Made by a program: the position numbers and the translations under genes
From: Blastococcus sp. PRF04-17
Lineage (GTDB): Bacteria > Actinomycetota > Actinomycetes > Mycobacteriales > Geodermatophilaceae
Direction: 5' to 3'
Length of the DNA stretch: 64,000 nt
Assembly: GCF_023016265.1 (NCBI RefSeq)
Contig: NZ_CP095412.1
Span: forward strand, 4,030,001 to 4,094,000
Shown here: positions 9,762-17,625 of the stretch, in pieces
Layout: each line of letters opens with the position of its first letter
Numbering within the stretch: position 1 is the first letter of the stretch
Notes under the pieces: generated by a model
What the model saw: the letters and a program-made list of their open reading frames with translations, nothing else
The model's database searches: none
What the model was told of the DNA's origin: nothing

Positions 9762-11116
9762 CCGCCGCCGCGCCCGACCTCGCACGGGTCCCGCCGCTCG
9801 GCGAGCCGCGGCCGCAGCCGGTCCCCGCGGCCGAGGAGACGACGCTGCCCAACGGGCTGCGCGTCGTCGTCGTGCCGCGCCCCGGGGTGCCGCTGATCGA
9901 GCTGCGCCTGCGGGTGCCCTTCGCAGCGGCCGACGCCGCCGACGCGGCGACCCACACCGCCCAGGGTGCCGTGCTGTCCGGCGCGGTCCTCCTGGGGACG
10001 GCGTCGCACGACCAGACCGGCATCGCGCAGCTGCTCCAGACCCACGGCGCCGAGGTGTCGGTCTCGACCGACCCCGACCGGCTGCTGCTGGCCACGACGC
10101 TGCTGCCCGGGGGTCTCGCGCCCGTGCTGGGCGTGGTCGCCGAGCTGCTGACCGCGGCGACCTATCCCGACGACAAGGTCGTGGGCGAGCGGGACCGTGT
10201 GGCCGAGCGCATCTCCATCGCCCGTTCCCAGCCGGGCGTCATCGCCCGGGCCGCGCTGGCCCGCCGGCGCTACGGCGACCACCCGTACGCCATCACCGTG
10301 CCCGACGAGGAGCTCGTGGGGGCCGTCGACGGTGCGGCGCTCCGGGCGCTGCACGGCCGCCGCATCCTGCCGGCCGGCAGCGCCCTGGTCCTGGTGGGCG
10401 ACCTCGATCCGCGTGCGGCGACCGACGCCGTCGCGGCGGCGCTGGGGGGCTGGTCGGGCAGCGGGCACGCCGTCGAGGCCCCGCTCGCGACCGACCGGCA
10501 GCTGCCCGGCATCGAGCTCGTGGACCGGCCCGGCGCGGTGCAGTCCAACCTGCGCCTCGGCGGTCCGGCGCCCGGCCGCACCGACCCGGACCTGGCCGCC
10601 GTCCGGCTGGCCAACATGATCTTCGGCGGCTACTTCTCCTCCCGCCTGGTCGAGAACATCCGGGAGCGGCGCGGCTACACCTACAGCCCCCGCAGCTCCG
10701 TCGACCACCAGACCGCCGGCTCGTCCTTCCTGGTCGAGGCCGACGTGGCCACCGAGGTCACCGGTCCCGCGCTGCTGGAGACCTGGTACGAGCTGGGACG
10801 GATGGCCCTCACCCCGGTCACCGAGGCCGAGCTGGACGGCGCTCGTCGCTACATCCTCGGCAGCATGGCGCTGTCGACGGCCACGCACGCCGGCCTGGCC
10901 AGCACGCTCTCGGCGCTGATCGGGTCGGGGCTGACGGTGGGCTGGCTCGCGGAGCACCAGCAGGCGCTGGCCGCGGTCACGGTCGAGGAGGTCCAGGACG
11001 CCTCCCGCCGCTACCTGGCCGCGGCTTCCCTGACCGCGGTGATCGTCGGGGACGCCGAGAAGGTGGCCGCACCGCTGGGGGCGCTCGCCGCGGTGGGCGT
11101 CACCGAGGGCGCATGA
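9758..11116 (+). CDS. M16 peptidase-like protein, non-catalytic subunit
   Basis: This is a 452-residue M16 homologue. At the position of HxxEH it reads THTAQGAVLSGAVLLG, so the zinc site is absent. It keeps the C-terminal RERRGYTYSPRSSVDH segment, the R/Y element that bacterial M16B partner subunits contribute to substrate binding. It is therefore the likely structural partner of the preceding enzyme. ATGA overlaps at both ends indicate strong translational coupling. Confidence 0.88.
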   Translation: MTAAAPDLARVPPLGEPRPQPVPAAEETTLPNGLRVVVVPRPGVPLIELRLRVPFAAADAADAATHTAQGAVLSGAVLLGTASHDQTGIAQLLQTHGAEVSVSTDPDRLLLATTLLPGGLAPVLGVVAELLTAATYPDDKVVGERDRVAERISIARSQPGVIARAALARRRYGDHPYAITVPDEELVGAVDGAALRALHGRRILPAGSALVLVGDLDPRAATDAVAAALGGWSGSGHAVEAPLATDRQLPGIELVDRPGAVQSNLRLGGPAPGRTDPDLAAVRLANMIFGGYFSSRLVENIRERRGYTYSPRSSVDHQTAGSSFLVEADVATEVTGPALLETWYELGRMALTPVTEAELDGARRYILGSMALSTATHAGLASTLSALIGSGLTVGWLAEHQQALAAVTVEEVQDASRRYLAAASLTAVIVGDAEKVAAPLGALAAVGVTEGA

Positions 11117-12087
11117 GCGTTCCCGCGGGCGGCAGCACTCCGGCGGACAACCCGCCGCCGGGTGAGCGGCCGGCGCGCGAGGCGTGGCCGGAGGGCAGCC
11201 CCGCGTCGGCCGGCGCCGTCCCCGTGCTGGCCCGGATCGCGCACGACCGGGCGCACCTCGCCCGGTCGCTGCCCGACCCGGCCGGCGGCCGGCCGGTGCG
11301 GGTGCTCACCGTCGACGCCAGGCGGACGGTTCCCGTCGAGGAGGGCCCGGACGGTCCGCGGCTGCTGTGGGACGAGCGCCGGGAGTTGCCGTCCGGAGCG
11401 GTGTTCCTGGGCACGGCGGACGGCGTCGCCTTCGCGGCGGTCCGCGGCGAGCGATCGCCGAGCGTGGGCGGCCGTCCGGTCGACACCTGGTCGGGCCTGC
11501 GCGAGCTCGGTGCCGAGCTCGGTGACCTGGACGCCGGACTGCTGGTCGAGGCCATCGGCATCCTGGAGTGGCACGAGCGCAACCGGTTCAGCCCGCTGAC
11601 GGGTGCGGCGACCACGATCGAGCGGTCCGGCTGGGTGCAGCGCGACCCCACCACGGGCACCGAGCTGTTCCCCCGGACCGACCCCGCGGTGATCATGCTC
11701 GTGCACGACGGCGGTGACCGCGTCGTCCTCGGCCGCCAGGCGGTGTGGCCGCCCGGCCGGTTCTCCATCCTGGCCGGATTCGTGGAGCCGGGTGAGTCGG
11801 CGGAAGGCGCGGTGGCCCGGGAGGTGGCCGAGGAGGTCGGGCTGACCGTCACCGACATCCGGTACGTCGGGAGCCAGCCGTGGCCCTTCCCGCAGTCGCT
11901 GATGCTGGGCTTCGTCGCCCGGGCGGACGGCGACCGCGAGCTGCGGCTGGACCCCGACGAGATCGAGGAGGCCCGCTGGTTCACCCGCGACGAACTGCGC
12001 TCCGGTGAAGGTCCCCGCGCCCTGCCGCCGCCGGTCTCGATCGCCCGGCACATCCTGGACCGGTGGGTGGCCGGCGAGTTCGACTAG
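11113..12087 (+). CDS. nudC: NADH pyrophosphatase NudC (zinc cysteines absent)
   Basis: The 324-residue Nudix hydrolase has the Nudix box at 223-245 (GFVEPGESAEGAVAREVAEEVGL core) and the NudC signature SQPWPFPQS near 253-262. NudC hydrolyses NAD(H) to NMN(H) and AMP and can remove NAD caps from RNA. The zinc-ribbon region at 157-190 (RFSPLTGAATT...TGTELFPR) has no cysteine, although E. coli NudC binds zinc through four. The gene follows the M16 pair with an ATGA overlap. adnAB-nudC-mrx1-uvrD2 synteny supports the name. Confidence 0.92.
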   Translation: MSVPAGGSTPADNPPPGERPAREAWPEGSPASAGAVPVLARIAHDRAHLARSLPDPAGGRPVRVLTVDARRTVPVEEGPDGPRLLWDERRELPSGAVFLGTADGVAFAAVRGERSPSVGGRPVDTWSGLRELGAELGDLDAGLLVEAIGILEWHERNRFSPLTGAATTIERSGWVQRDPTTGTELFPRTDPAVIMLVHDGGDRVVLGRQAVWPPGRFSILAGFVEPGESAEGAVAREVAEEVGLTVTDIRYVGSQPWPFPQSLMLGFVARADGDRELRLDPDEIEEARWFTRDELRSGEGPRALPPPVSIARHILDRWVAGEFD

Positions 12088-12130
12088 CCGGCGGGTTCGA
12101 GTAGCCGGCGGGTTCGACTAGCCGGCGTAG
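12071..12130 (+). repeat. 17-bp tandem repeat, 3.5 copies, spanning two stop codons
   Basis: The unit CCGGCGGGTTCGASTAG occurs at 12071-12087, 12088-12104 and 12105-12121, with a partial fourth (12122-12130). The first copy encodes the end of nudC including its TAG. The third contains the stop of the opposite-strand gene. It looks like slippage duplication of the nudC 3' end. Confidence 0.9.
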
Positions 12131-12843
12131 CGGCCGGCCAGGAGGAGCGCCGGACGCGCAGGATGGTCGGCGAGGACGACGGCGTCGGCGAGCGAGACCG
12201 GGTCCACCTCGTCGTCGTACCGGTCGAACGCGGGGAGCTCCCAGGCCTGGTCCGGAGGGGTGAGACGGCGACGGGCGGCCGGCCCGACCCGCAGGTGGAC
12301 CACGACGTCGAAGGCCAGCCCGATGCCCTGCAGCAGCGCGCCGGGCACCAGCAGCACCCCGTCGGCCGGCATCGGCTGCGGCACGGCTCGCACCGCGCGG
12401 TCCCGCTCGAGGTCCCACAGAGCAGGTAGGTACATCCCGGTTCCGCCCGGGCCGAGGGGGTTCAGCACCTCCCGGGCGAGTGCTCCGCCGTCCAGCCAGT
12501 CGGTGTAGCGGGCGTCGGGATCGGTGCGGCCGTGCTCGAGACGCAGCGAGGCCGGCCGGTAGAACCCGGTGGCCGGGACCACGACCGCCGGACGCCCGAG
12601 CGCCGGCAGCTGCTCGGCGACGGCTGCGGCGAGCCGGTCGGGCGCGGCGACGTCCGGCCCGTCGACGGCGACGCGCAGGGCTGCCGTGCCGGGATCGGCC
12701 GGTGTGCCGGCGAGGAGCTCGGACAGGCGCGTGGCCAGGGCCTCCGGGGTGAGCGGCTCCGGCCGGGTCAGGACCGGCCGTCCGCGACGGCGGTCATCGA
12801 GGCGGCCGGCACGCGCGGCACCGGCGGGACGACCGGAGCGCAC
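12118..12843 (-). CDS. Uridine-kinase-like protein with degenerate P-loop
   Basis: The 241-residue protein resembles the actinobacterial uridine kinase/P-loop family. It has LRVAVDGPD at the phosphate-loop position, a mid-region GFYRPASLRLEHGR...YTDWLD and a C-terminal YDDEVDPVSLADAVV segment. Where kinases read GPDxAGKTT, it reads GPDVAAPDRL, so the Lys and Ser/Thr of Walker A are missing. It may be catalytically inactive. The GTG start at 12843 overlaps the upstream ANTAR gene; no better in-frame start is obvious. It is last in the mrx1-ANTAR-this operon. Confidence 0.65.
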   Translation of the reverse strand: MRSGRPAGAARAGRLDDRRRGRPVLTRPEPLTPEALATRLSELLAGTPADPGTAALRVAVDGPDVAAPDRLAAAVAEQLPALGRPAVVVPATGFYRPASLRLEHGRTDPDARYTDWLDGGALAREVLNPLGPGGTGMYLPALWDLERDRAVRAVPQPMPADGVLLVPGALLQGIGLAFDVVVHLRVGPAARRRLTPPDQAWELPAFDRYDDEVDPVSLADAVVLADHPARPALLLAGRYAG

Positions 12844-13496
12844 ACGGCGCCGGGACGGCGTCCGGCGGGGGCCGGGACGGAGCGCCCCTGGGGCCCACCG
12901 TCGGCCGAGGAGGGTGGCGGGGGAGTCGGCTCGGGTGCGCGCTGGCCGTCGGTCGCCAGGCTGTCGAGCACCTCGCGGGCCAGCTCGACCACCGGTCGGC
13001 CGTGCGACCGCGCGTCGCGCCGGAGCGTCTCGAAGGCCGCCCGTGCGCTGATGCCGTGCCGCTCGGCGAGCACGCCGATGGCGCGTTCGGTCGAGACCCG
13101 GGCAGCGAGGGCGTGCTCGAGCTGGGCGACCGTCCGCTCCAGGGCCGCCACGCGGGCGTCCACCGGGTCGTCGTCCTCGGGGGACTGCGGAGCGCCACGG
13201 GCGGAGCGGCGGGCCGTGCGATCGGGCTCGGTCAGCGTGCCGAGCTCCTCGGCGACGAGGTCGGCGAGCGACATGCCCTCGACCAGGTCGGCCGCCAGAT
13301 CGATGCCGGTGGGGGAGACGACGGTCCAGCCGCGCGCGGTGCGGGTGAGCGAGACGGGCGTGCAGGGCTTCGCGTGCTCGCCGTGATCACCGGCACTCGG
13401 GCGCGAGCCCTCCGCCGGAGTTCTCTCTCCTGCGTCGCGGTCGCGGCCCGCAGAGGGGCTGTCGTGCCCCTTCGAGGGCCGGGGACCGGGGATCAC
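12768..13496 (-). CDS. ANTAR domain RNA-binding protein without receiver domain
   Basis: In this 242-residue protein an ANTAR domain lies in the middle (ARVSTERAIGVLAERHGIS...AAFETLRRDARSHGRPVVELAREVL). ANTAR domains bind twin-hairpin RNA antiterminators. No response-regulator receiver is present. The N-terminal part has a beta-rich segment (TRTARGWTVVSPTG). The C terminus is proline-rich. It starts 7 bp after the mycoredoxin stop, so the two are probably co-transcribed. The sensor kinase PdtaS at 56.5 kb is a conceivable but distant partner. Confidence 0.8.
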   Translation of the reverse strand: MIPGPRPSKGHDSPSAGRDRDAGERTPAEGSRPSAGDHGEHAKPCTPVSLTRTARGWTVVSPTGIDLAADLVEGMSLADLVAEELGTLTEPDRTARRSARGAPQSPEDDDPVDARVAALERTVAQLEHALAARVSTERAIGVLAERHGISARAAFETLRRDARSHGRPVVELAREVLDSLATDGQRAPEPTPPPPSSADGGPQGRSVPAPAGRRPGAVCAPVVPPVPRVPAASMTAVADGRS

Positions 13497-13502
13497 TCCT
13501 GC

Positions 13503-13778
13503 TCACGCCTCCGCGGCTCGGCCCAGCTGGGCCTTCACCTGGTCGATGCTCGGGTTGGTCAGAGCGGTGCCGTCGGTGAACAGCAGCGTCGGCACCGTGC
13601 GGTTGCCGCCGTTGGCCTGCATCACCAGCTGCGCAGCCTGGTCGTCCTGCTCGATGTCCACCTCGGCGAACTCGATCCCCTCACGCTGCATCAGCTTCTT
13701 GAGCCGGACGCAGTAGCCGCACCACGTCGTCGTGAACATGGTGACAGCAGCGGTGTCGGGAGTGGGGGCGGCGCTCAT
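13503..13778 (-). CDS. mrx1: Mycoredoxin Mrx1
   Basis: A 91-residue glutaredoxin-fold protein with the active site WCGYC (C20, C23) and the conserved TVPTLLFTDGT cis-proline segment. Mycoredoxins reduce mycothiol-protein mixed disulfides in the cytoplasm of Actinobacteria. The position next to divergent uvrD2 and near nudC matches Mycobacterium, where mrx1 is a sigma-H target. A purine-rich GGGAGG ribosome site precedes the ATG. It leads the minus-strand operon with the ANTAR gene. Confidence 0.92.
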   Translation of the reverse strand: MSAAPTPDTAAVTMFTTTWCGYCVRLKKLMQREGIEFAEVDIEQDDQAAQLVMQANGGNRTVPTLLFTDGTALTNPSIDQVKAQLGRAAEA

Positions 13779-13972
13779 CGAGGGGGATCCTCCCTGTTAG
13801 TGCGAAGCGGGTCCACCCCCCGTGAGGGTGGCACGCTGTGTCGGCAGGAACACGCGTCGTATCTGCCCTGTGTCCGGGTCAACGTTCCCACCCTGGGGAT
13901 GCTTCCCTGGACCGTCGCCGGCTCCTGGGAGGATCGGCGGCGACACGGGCGACACGCGGAGGGGGGACGGTG

Positions 13973-15994
13973 ATGACGCAGACCGACGCCGCGCGCGCCG
14001 GCGCCCCCACCCGTGCCGAGGCCGTGCTGGACGCGCTGGACGACGAGCAGCGCAGCGCCGCGCAGGCGGTCAGCGGGCCGGTCTGCATCCTGGCCGGGGC
14101 CGGAACCGGCAAGACGCGCACGATCACCCACCGCATCGCCTACGGCGTCCACACCGGCGTCTACGTGCCCGAGCAGGTGCTGGCGGTGACCTTCACCGCG
14201 CGGGCGGCGGGTGAGCTCCGCGGTCGGCTGGCCGCACTGGACGTCGGCGGCGTGCAGGCCCGCACCTTCCACGCCGCGGCCATGCGCCAGCTCCGCTACT
14301 TCGCCCCCCGGGTGCTCGGCGGCCCGATGCCCGGCCTGGTGGAGAACAAGCTGCGGCTGGTCGCGTCGGCGGCGAGCCGCTCGCGGCTGTCGACCGACCG
14401 CACCAGCCTGCGCGACCTCGCCAGCGAGATCGAGTGGGCGAAGACGACGCTCGCCACCCCTGACGACTACCCGGCACGGGCGAAGGCCGCCGGCCGCGAG
14501 CCGCCGTTCGAGGCGGCCGCCGTGGCCGCGGTCTACGCGAGCTACGAGTCGGCCAAGCAGCGCGACGGCGCCCTCGACTTCGAGGACCTGCTGCTGGTGA
14601 CCGCCTACGCGCTGGAGGAGCACCCCGACGTCGCCCGCCAGGTGCGCGGGCAGTACCGGCACTTCGTCGTCGACGAGTACCAGGACGTCAACCCGCTGCA
14701 GCAGCGGCTCCTGGACGCATGGCTGGGCGGGCGCGCCGACGTCTGCGTCGTCGGGGACCCGAACCAGACGATCTACAGCTTCACCGGCGCCGACCCCGAC
14801 TACCTGCTCGGGTTCGCCGACCGCTATCCCGACGCCGAGGTGGTCAAGCTCGAGCGCGACTACCGCTCGACGCCTCAGGTGGTGGCCCTGGCCAACCGGC
14901 TGATCGGCCAGGCCCCCAGGCGCAAGGGCCTGCCCGGTCTGCGGCTCCTCGGCCAGCGGGCCGACGGGGTCGAGCCCACCTTCGTCGAGTACCCCGACGA
15001 GCCGGCCGAGGCCGCGGCTGTCGCCGCCCGCTGCAGGGCGCTCGTCGACGAGGGGACGCCGGCCGCCGAGATCGCCGTCCTCTTCCGGATCAACGCCCAG
15101 TCCGAGGTCTACGAGAACGCGCTGACCGACGTCGGGGTGCCGTACGTGCTCAAGGGCGGGGAGCGGTTCTTCGAGCGCCCCGAGGTGCGCGAGGCGGTGC
15201 TGCTGCTGCGCGGTGCCGCGGCGGGCGGCAGCGAGCCGGGAGCACTGGTGCCCACGGTCCGCGACGTCCTCGCCTCCACCGGCTGGGTCGAGCACCGGCC
15301 GCCGGCCGGCGGCGCCGCCCGCGACCGGTGGCAGTCGCTGGCCGCGCTGGTGGATCTCGCGGTCGACCTCGTGGCCGAGAACCCGGCGCTCGACCTGCCC
15401 GGCTTCGTGGCGCACCTGGCGGAGCGCGCGAACGCGCAGCACGCGCCCACCGTCCAGGGCGTCACCCTGGCGTCGATGCACGCCGCCAAGGGCCTGGAGT
15501 GGGACGCGGTCTTCGTGGTGGGGCTCGTCGACGGCGTCGTCCCGATCGCGCAGTCGCTCTCCCGGCCCGAGGCCGTCGAGGAGGAACGGCGGCTGCTCTA
15601 CGTGGCGGTCACCCGGGCCCGGGAGCAGCTGGCCCTCTCGTGGTCGCTGGCCCGCAACCCGGGCGCGAAGCGGGCCCGGCCGCGCAGCCGGTTCCTCACC
15701 GGGCTGGCGCCGGACTCCGGTCCGACCGCGCCCGCCGGCCGGCGCCCGGCGAAGAAGCAGAAGGTCGTGCTGGAGGGCGAGGCCGGCGAGCTGTTCGAGC
15801 GGCTGCGCGCATGGCGCAGCCAGGCGGCCCAGTCCGCGTCGGTCCCGGCTTACGTCGTGTTCACCGACGCGACGCTGCAGGCCATCGCGGAGACCCGTCC
15901 CGGCAGCCTCCGCGAGCTGTCTGGTCTGCCCGGGATCGGCGCCCGCAAGCTCGAGCTCTACGGCGCGGACGTGCTGGCCGCCGTCAGCGGCTGA
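13973..15994 (+). CDS. uvrD2: UvrD2 helicase with HRDC domain (tetracysteine linker absent)
   Basis: This is a 673-residue SF1A helicase. Walker A is GAGTGKT at 42-48 and the DEYQD motif is in VVDEYQDVNPLQQ. Other motifs are GDPNQTIYSFTGAD, the TLASMHAAKGLEWD segment and LLYVAVTRAREQL. A C-terminal HRDC domain covers about 600-673 (PAYVVFTDATLQAIAETRP...LPGIGARKLELYG). The linker between motor and HRDC carries the zinc-type tetracysteine in mycobacterial UvrD2. Here it is basic and has no cysteine. The start at ATG 13973 follows a GGAGGGGGGAC ribosome site. Role: DNA unwinding and repair. Confidence 0.92.
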   Translation: MTQTDAARAGAPTRAEAVLDALDDEQRSAAQAVSGPVCILAGAGTGKTRTITHRIAYGVHTGVYVPEQVLAVTFTARAAGELRGRLAALDVGGVQARTFHAAAMRQLRYFAPRVLGGPMPGLVENKLRLVASAASRSRLSTDRTSLRDLASEIEWAKTTLATPDDYPARAKAAGREPPFEAAAVAAVYASYESAKQRDGALDFEDLLLVTAYALEEHPDVARQVRGQYRHFVVDEYQDVNPLQQRLLDAWLGGRADVCVVGDPNQTIYSFTGADPDYLLGFADRYPDAEVVKLERDYRSTPQVVALANRLIGQAPRRKGLPGLRLLGQRADGVEPTFVEYPDEPAEAAAVAARCRALVDEGTPAAEIAVLFRINAQSEVYENALTDVGVPYVLKGGERFFERPEVREAVLLLRGAAAGGSEPGALVPTVRDVLASTGWVEHRPPAGGAARDRWQSLAALVDLAVDLVAENPALDLPGFVAHLAERANAQHAPTVQGVTLASMHAAKGLEWDAVFVVGLVDGVVPIAQSLSRPEAVEEERRLLYVAVTRAREQLALSWSLARNPGAKRARPRSRFLTGLAPDSGPTAPAGRRPAKKQKVVLEGEAGELFERLRAWRSQAAQSASVPAYVVFTDATLQAIAETRPGSLRELSGLPGIGARKLELYGADVLAAVSG

Positions 15995-16040
15995 GACTGG
16001 GCCTGAGCGGCCTCCTCGACACCGCGCGATGAACTCGCCG

Positions 16041-16079
16041 TTAATTGGATTGACCCGGTCTCCGCGACGGCGCCATAGT
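16041..16079 (+). promoter_or_regulatory. Candidate sigma-A promoter with AT-rich upstream box, driving the whiB7 leader
   Basis: TTGACC at 16050-16055 is followed by an 18-bp spacer and CATAGT at 16074-16079. Directly upstream is TTAATTGGA, unusually AT-rich for this genome. WhiB7 activates promoters that carry an AT-rich element just upstream of the -35, through its AT-hook. This fits autoregulation of whiB7; the assignment is inference. Confidence 0.6.
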
Positions 16080-16154
16080 GTCTCCGCACACACGCACTGC
16101 CCCGTGCTCCCGGCCGCCGGGCCGGGACGACGTCCGAGAAGGGAGGGGGCACCG

Positions 16155-16472
16155 ATGACCAGCATGACGTGGACCAGCGCCCCCGCCGGCCTCCTCGGCC
16201 TGGGCGGTTTCGACGCGCCCGCGTGCGCGGGCTTCGGCATGCCGTTCGGCGTCGCCTCGCCGGTCGTCGAGATCGCGCCCACCTTCGTCCCGGTCCAGGG
16301 GACGGGTGTGCCCACCGTCGGCACCGCCGTCCGCCTCCGTCAGGACGCCGAGACCGGCCTGACCACCGGCACCCAGACCCACGAGCACAACTACATCGGC
16401 ACCCAGAACGACCTCGGTGCCACGAACGACGACACCCTCGGGATCCATCCCTCGAGGAGACCGCTGAGCTAG
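16155..16472 (+). CDS. Small hypothetical protein in the whiB7 leader
   Basis: This 105-residue reading frame has a strong ribosome site (GAAGGGAGGGGGC) before ATG 16155. I recognise no domain. The C-terminal half is polar (TGTQTHEHNYIGTQNDLGATNDD). It lies between the promoter at 16041 and a terminator at 16495, upstream of whiB7. It could be a real small protein, or it could act as the translated upstream ORF that senses ribosome stalling. Known whiB7 uORFs are usually much shorter. Confidence 0.5.
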   Translation: MTSMTWTSAPAGLLGLGGFDAPACAGFGMPFGVASPVVEIAPTFVPVQGTGVPTVGTAVRLRQDAETGLTTGTQTHEHNYIGTQNDLGATNDDTLGIHPSRRPLS

Positions 16473-16494
16473 CCGCTCGACCGGTCCTCCACGA

Positions 16495-16535
16495 GGCCGC
16501 GGAACCCGAACCCCGGGATCCGCGGCCTTTCTCAT
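16495..16535 (+). terminator. Intrinsic terminator/attenuator upstream of whiB7
   Basis: A GC stem pairs GGCCGCGGA (16495-16503) with TCCGCGGCC (16519-16527) and is followed by TTTCTCATGTCT. It starts 22 bp after the 105-residue ORF and ends about 100 bp before whiB7. This is the place where whiB7 attenuators sit in other Actinobacteria. Confidence 0.7.
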
Positions 16536-16637
16536 GTCTGCGGCACCCGGCCACCGACCACCGGTCGGCGGGTCCTAGCGACGCCCGCCATCGCCGGCGA
16601 GAGACATCGCAGACGACGAGAACGAGGAGGAGCGGCA

Positions 16638-16982
16638 GTGCAGCAGACGATCGCCCGCCCGACGTCCCACCGCCGACCCGGGCTCCCCTGGACCGGGGGA
16701 TTCCCCCCGAGGCGGCCACATGTCCCCGCGAGCCCTGCACCGGTCCGGCGCCCCCTGCCGTGCCGGGTGGAGGACCCGGAGCTGTGGTTCGCCGAGAGCC
16801 CTGCCCAGCTCGAACAGGCCAAGGTCCTGTGCGGCGACTGCCCGATCCGGGACGCCTGCCTCGCCGGCGCCCTGGACCGCGCCGAGCCCTGGGGTGTCTG
16901 GGGCGGCGAGATCTTCGAGCGCGGCGCGGTCATCGCGCGGAAGCGGCCGCGGGGACGCCCCCGCAAGGTTGTCGCCGCGTGA
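16638..16982 (+). CDS. whiB7: WhiB7-type transcriptional regulator
   Basis: The 114-residue iron-sulfur WhiB protein has cluster cysteines C42, C65, C68 and C74 and the WhiB turn GVWGG at 86-90. A C-terminal AT-hook RGRPRK (105-110) distinguishes WhiB7 from other WhiB proteins. WhiB7 binds the primary sigma factor and activates intrinsic antibiotic-resistance genes after ribosome stress. Position beside uvrD2 and the ABC1 kinase matches Mycobacterium. GTG 16638 has a GAGGAGGAG ribosome site. Expression is probably controlled by the upstream promoter and attenuator. Confidence 0.95.
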   Translation: MQQTIARPTSHRRPGLPWTGGFPPRRPHVPASPAPVRRPLPCRVEDPELWFAESPAQLEQAKVLCGDCPIRDACLAGALDRAEPWGVWGGEIFERGAVIARKRPRGRPRKVVAA

Positions 16983-17058
16983 GCGCCCGACAGCAGGCAC
17001 GACACCAGATCTGCCCCGCCGAGCGCGGGGACCGACGACTCATCGAGAAGGAACTGCC

Positions 17059-17223
17059 ATGAACATGCTCGAGCACGACCTGGCACGCAGCCGAATGAGC
17101 GAGCTGCAGGCCGAGGCCGAGGCCGCCACCCGCGCGCGTCGGCTCTACGTGGCCCGCCGGGCGGTTCGCCGCGCGGAGCGCGCGGCTCGCCGTGCCGCGA
17201 GGGCCAACGCCGCCGTCTTCTGA
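17059..17223 (+). CDS. Small basic hypothetical protein downstream of whiB7
   Basis: The 54-residue protein starts MNMLEHDLARSRMSELQAEAEAA and continues as an arginine/alanine-rich predicted helix (ARRLYVARRAVRRAERAARRAAR). The ATG at 17059 follows a GAGAAGGA ribosome site. It lies 76 bp after whiB7 and before a strong terminator, so it is probably co-transcribed. The charged helix could bind nucleic acid or coil. No function is assigned. Confidence 0.65.
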   Translation: MNMLEHDLARSRMSELQAEAEAATRARRLYVARRAVRRAERAARRAARANAAVF

Positions 17224-17281
17224 GACGGGCACGACCCGGCGGAGCCGGCCGAACAGGTCGGTCACCCGCCTGCTCCCGAGC

Positions 17282-17330
17282 CGAGGCCGGGTCCCGGACG
17301 CTCCCGAGTGCGTCCCGGGACCCGGCCTCG
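17282..17330 (+). terminator. Strong terminator hairpin after the whiB7 operon
   Basis: CGAGGCCGGGTCCCGG (17282-17297) pairs perfectly with CCGGGACCCGGCCTCG (17315-17330), with an inner ACGC/GCGT extension. There is no long U-tract. It closes the plus-strand whiB7 unit. Confidence 0.85.
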
Positions 17331-17625
17331 CCGACGTAGAGAGTCAGGACTGACCCGCGTCCTAAGCACGTCCTCGGCGTCCCTGAGCGCGGCTTCAGGG
17401 ACCGCATCTGCTCCCCGAACATTGGGCGCTGAGGACCAGTTTTCAGGCCGGAAACGGGTACTTGGCGCACACTGTTCGGCAGCCGGACCAATCCGAGGGG
17501 CGCTGCGACTCGGTGTCCCTGAGTGGGCCGCTCAGGGACAGCCGACGCGGAAGGCGCGAGTGTGCGCGAGCCATCGTCAACGCTGCGGTTCGACGACGGG
17601 TTGCATCCAGGTGGCGGCCGGCCCC
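17331..17625 (+). other. Intergenic region with two related hairpins
   Basis: No gene is credible in this 295-bp convergent gap. It holds two copies of the same small palindrome, GTCCCTGA-loop-TCAGGGAC at 17379-17402 and GTCCCTGAG-loop-CTCAGGGAC at 17515-17539. They are separated by a comparatively AT-rich stretch. The ABC1 kinase gene ends at 17626 on the other strand. Confidence 0.7.

Noticed and set aside
13838-13972. N-terminal extension of UvrD2
   Set aside because: The extension is low complexity and covers the divergent promoter region; ATG 13973 has a strong ribosome site and matches the family start.
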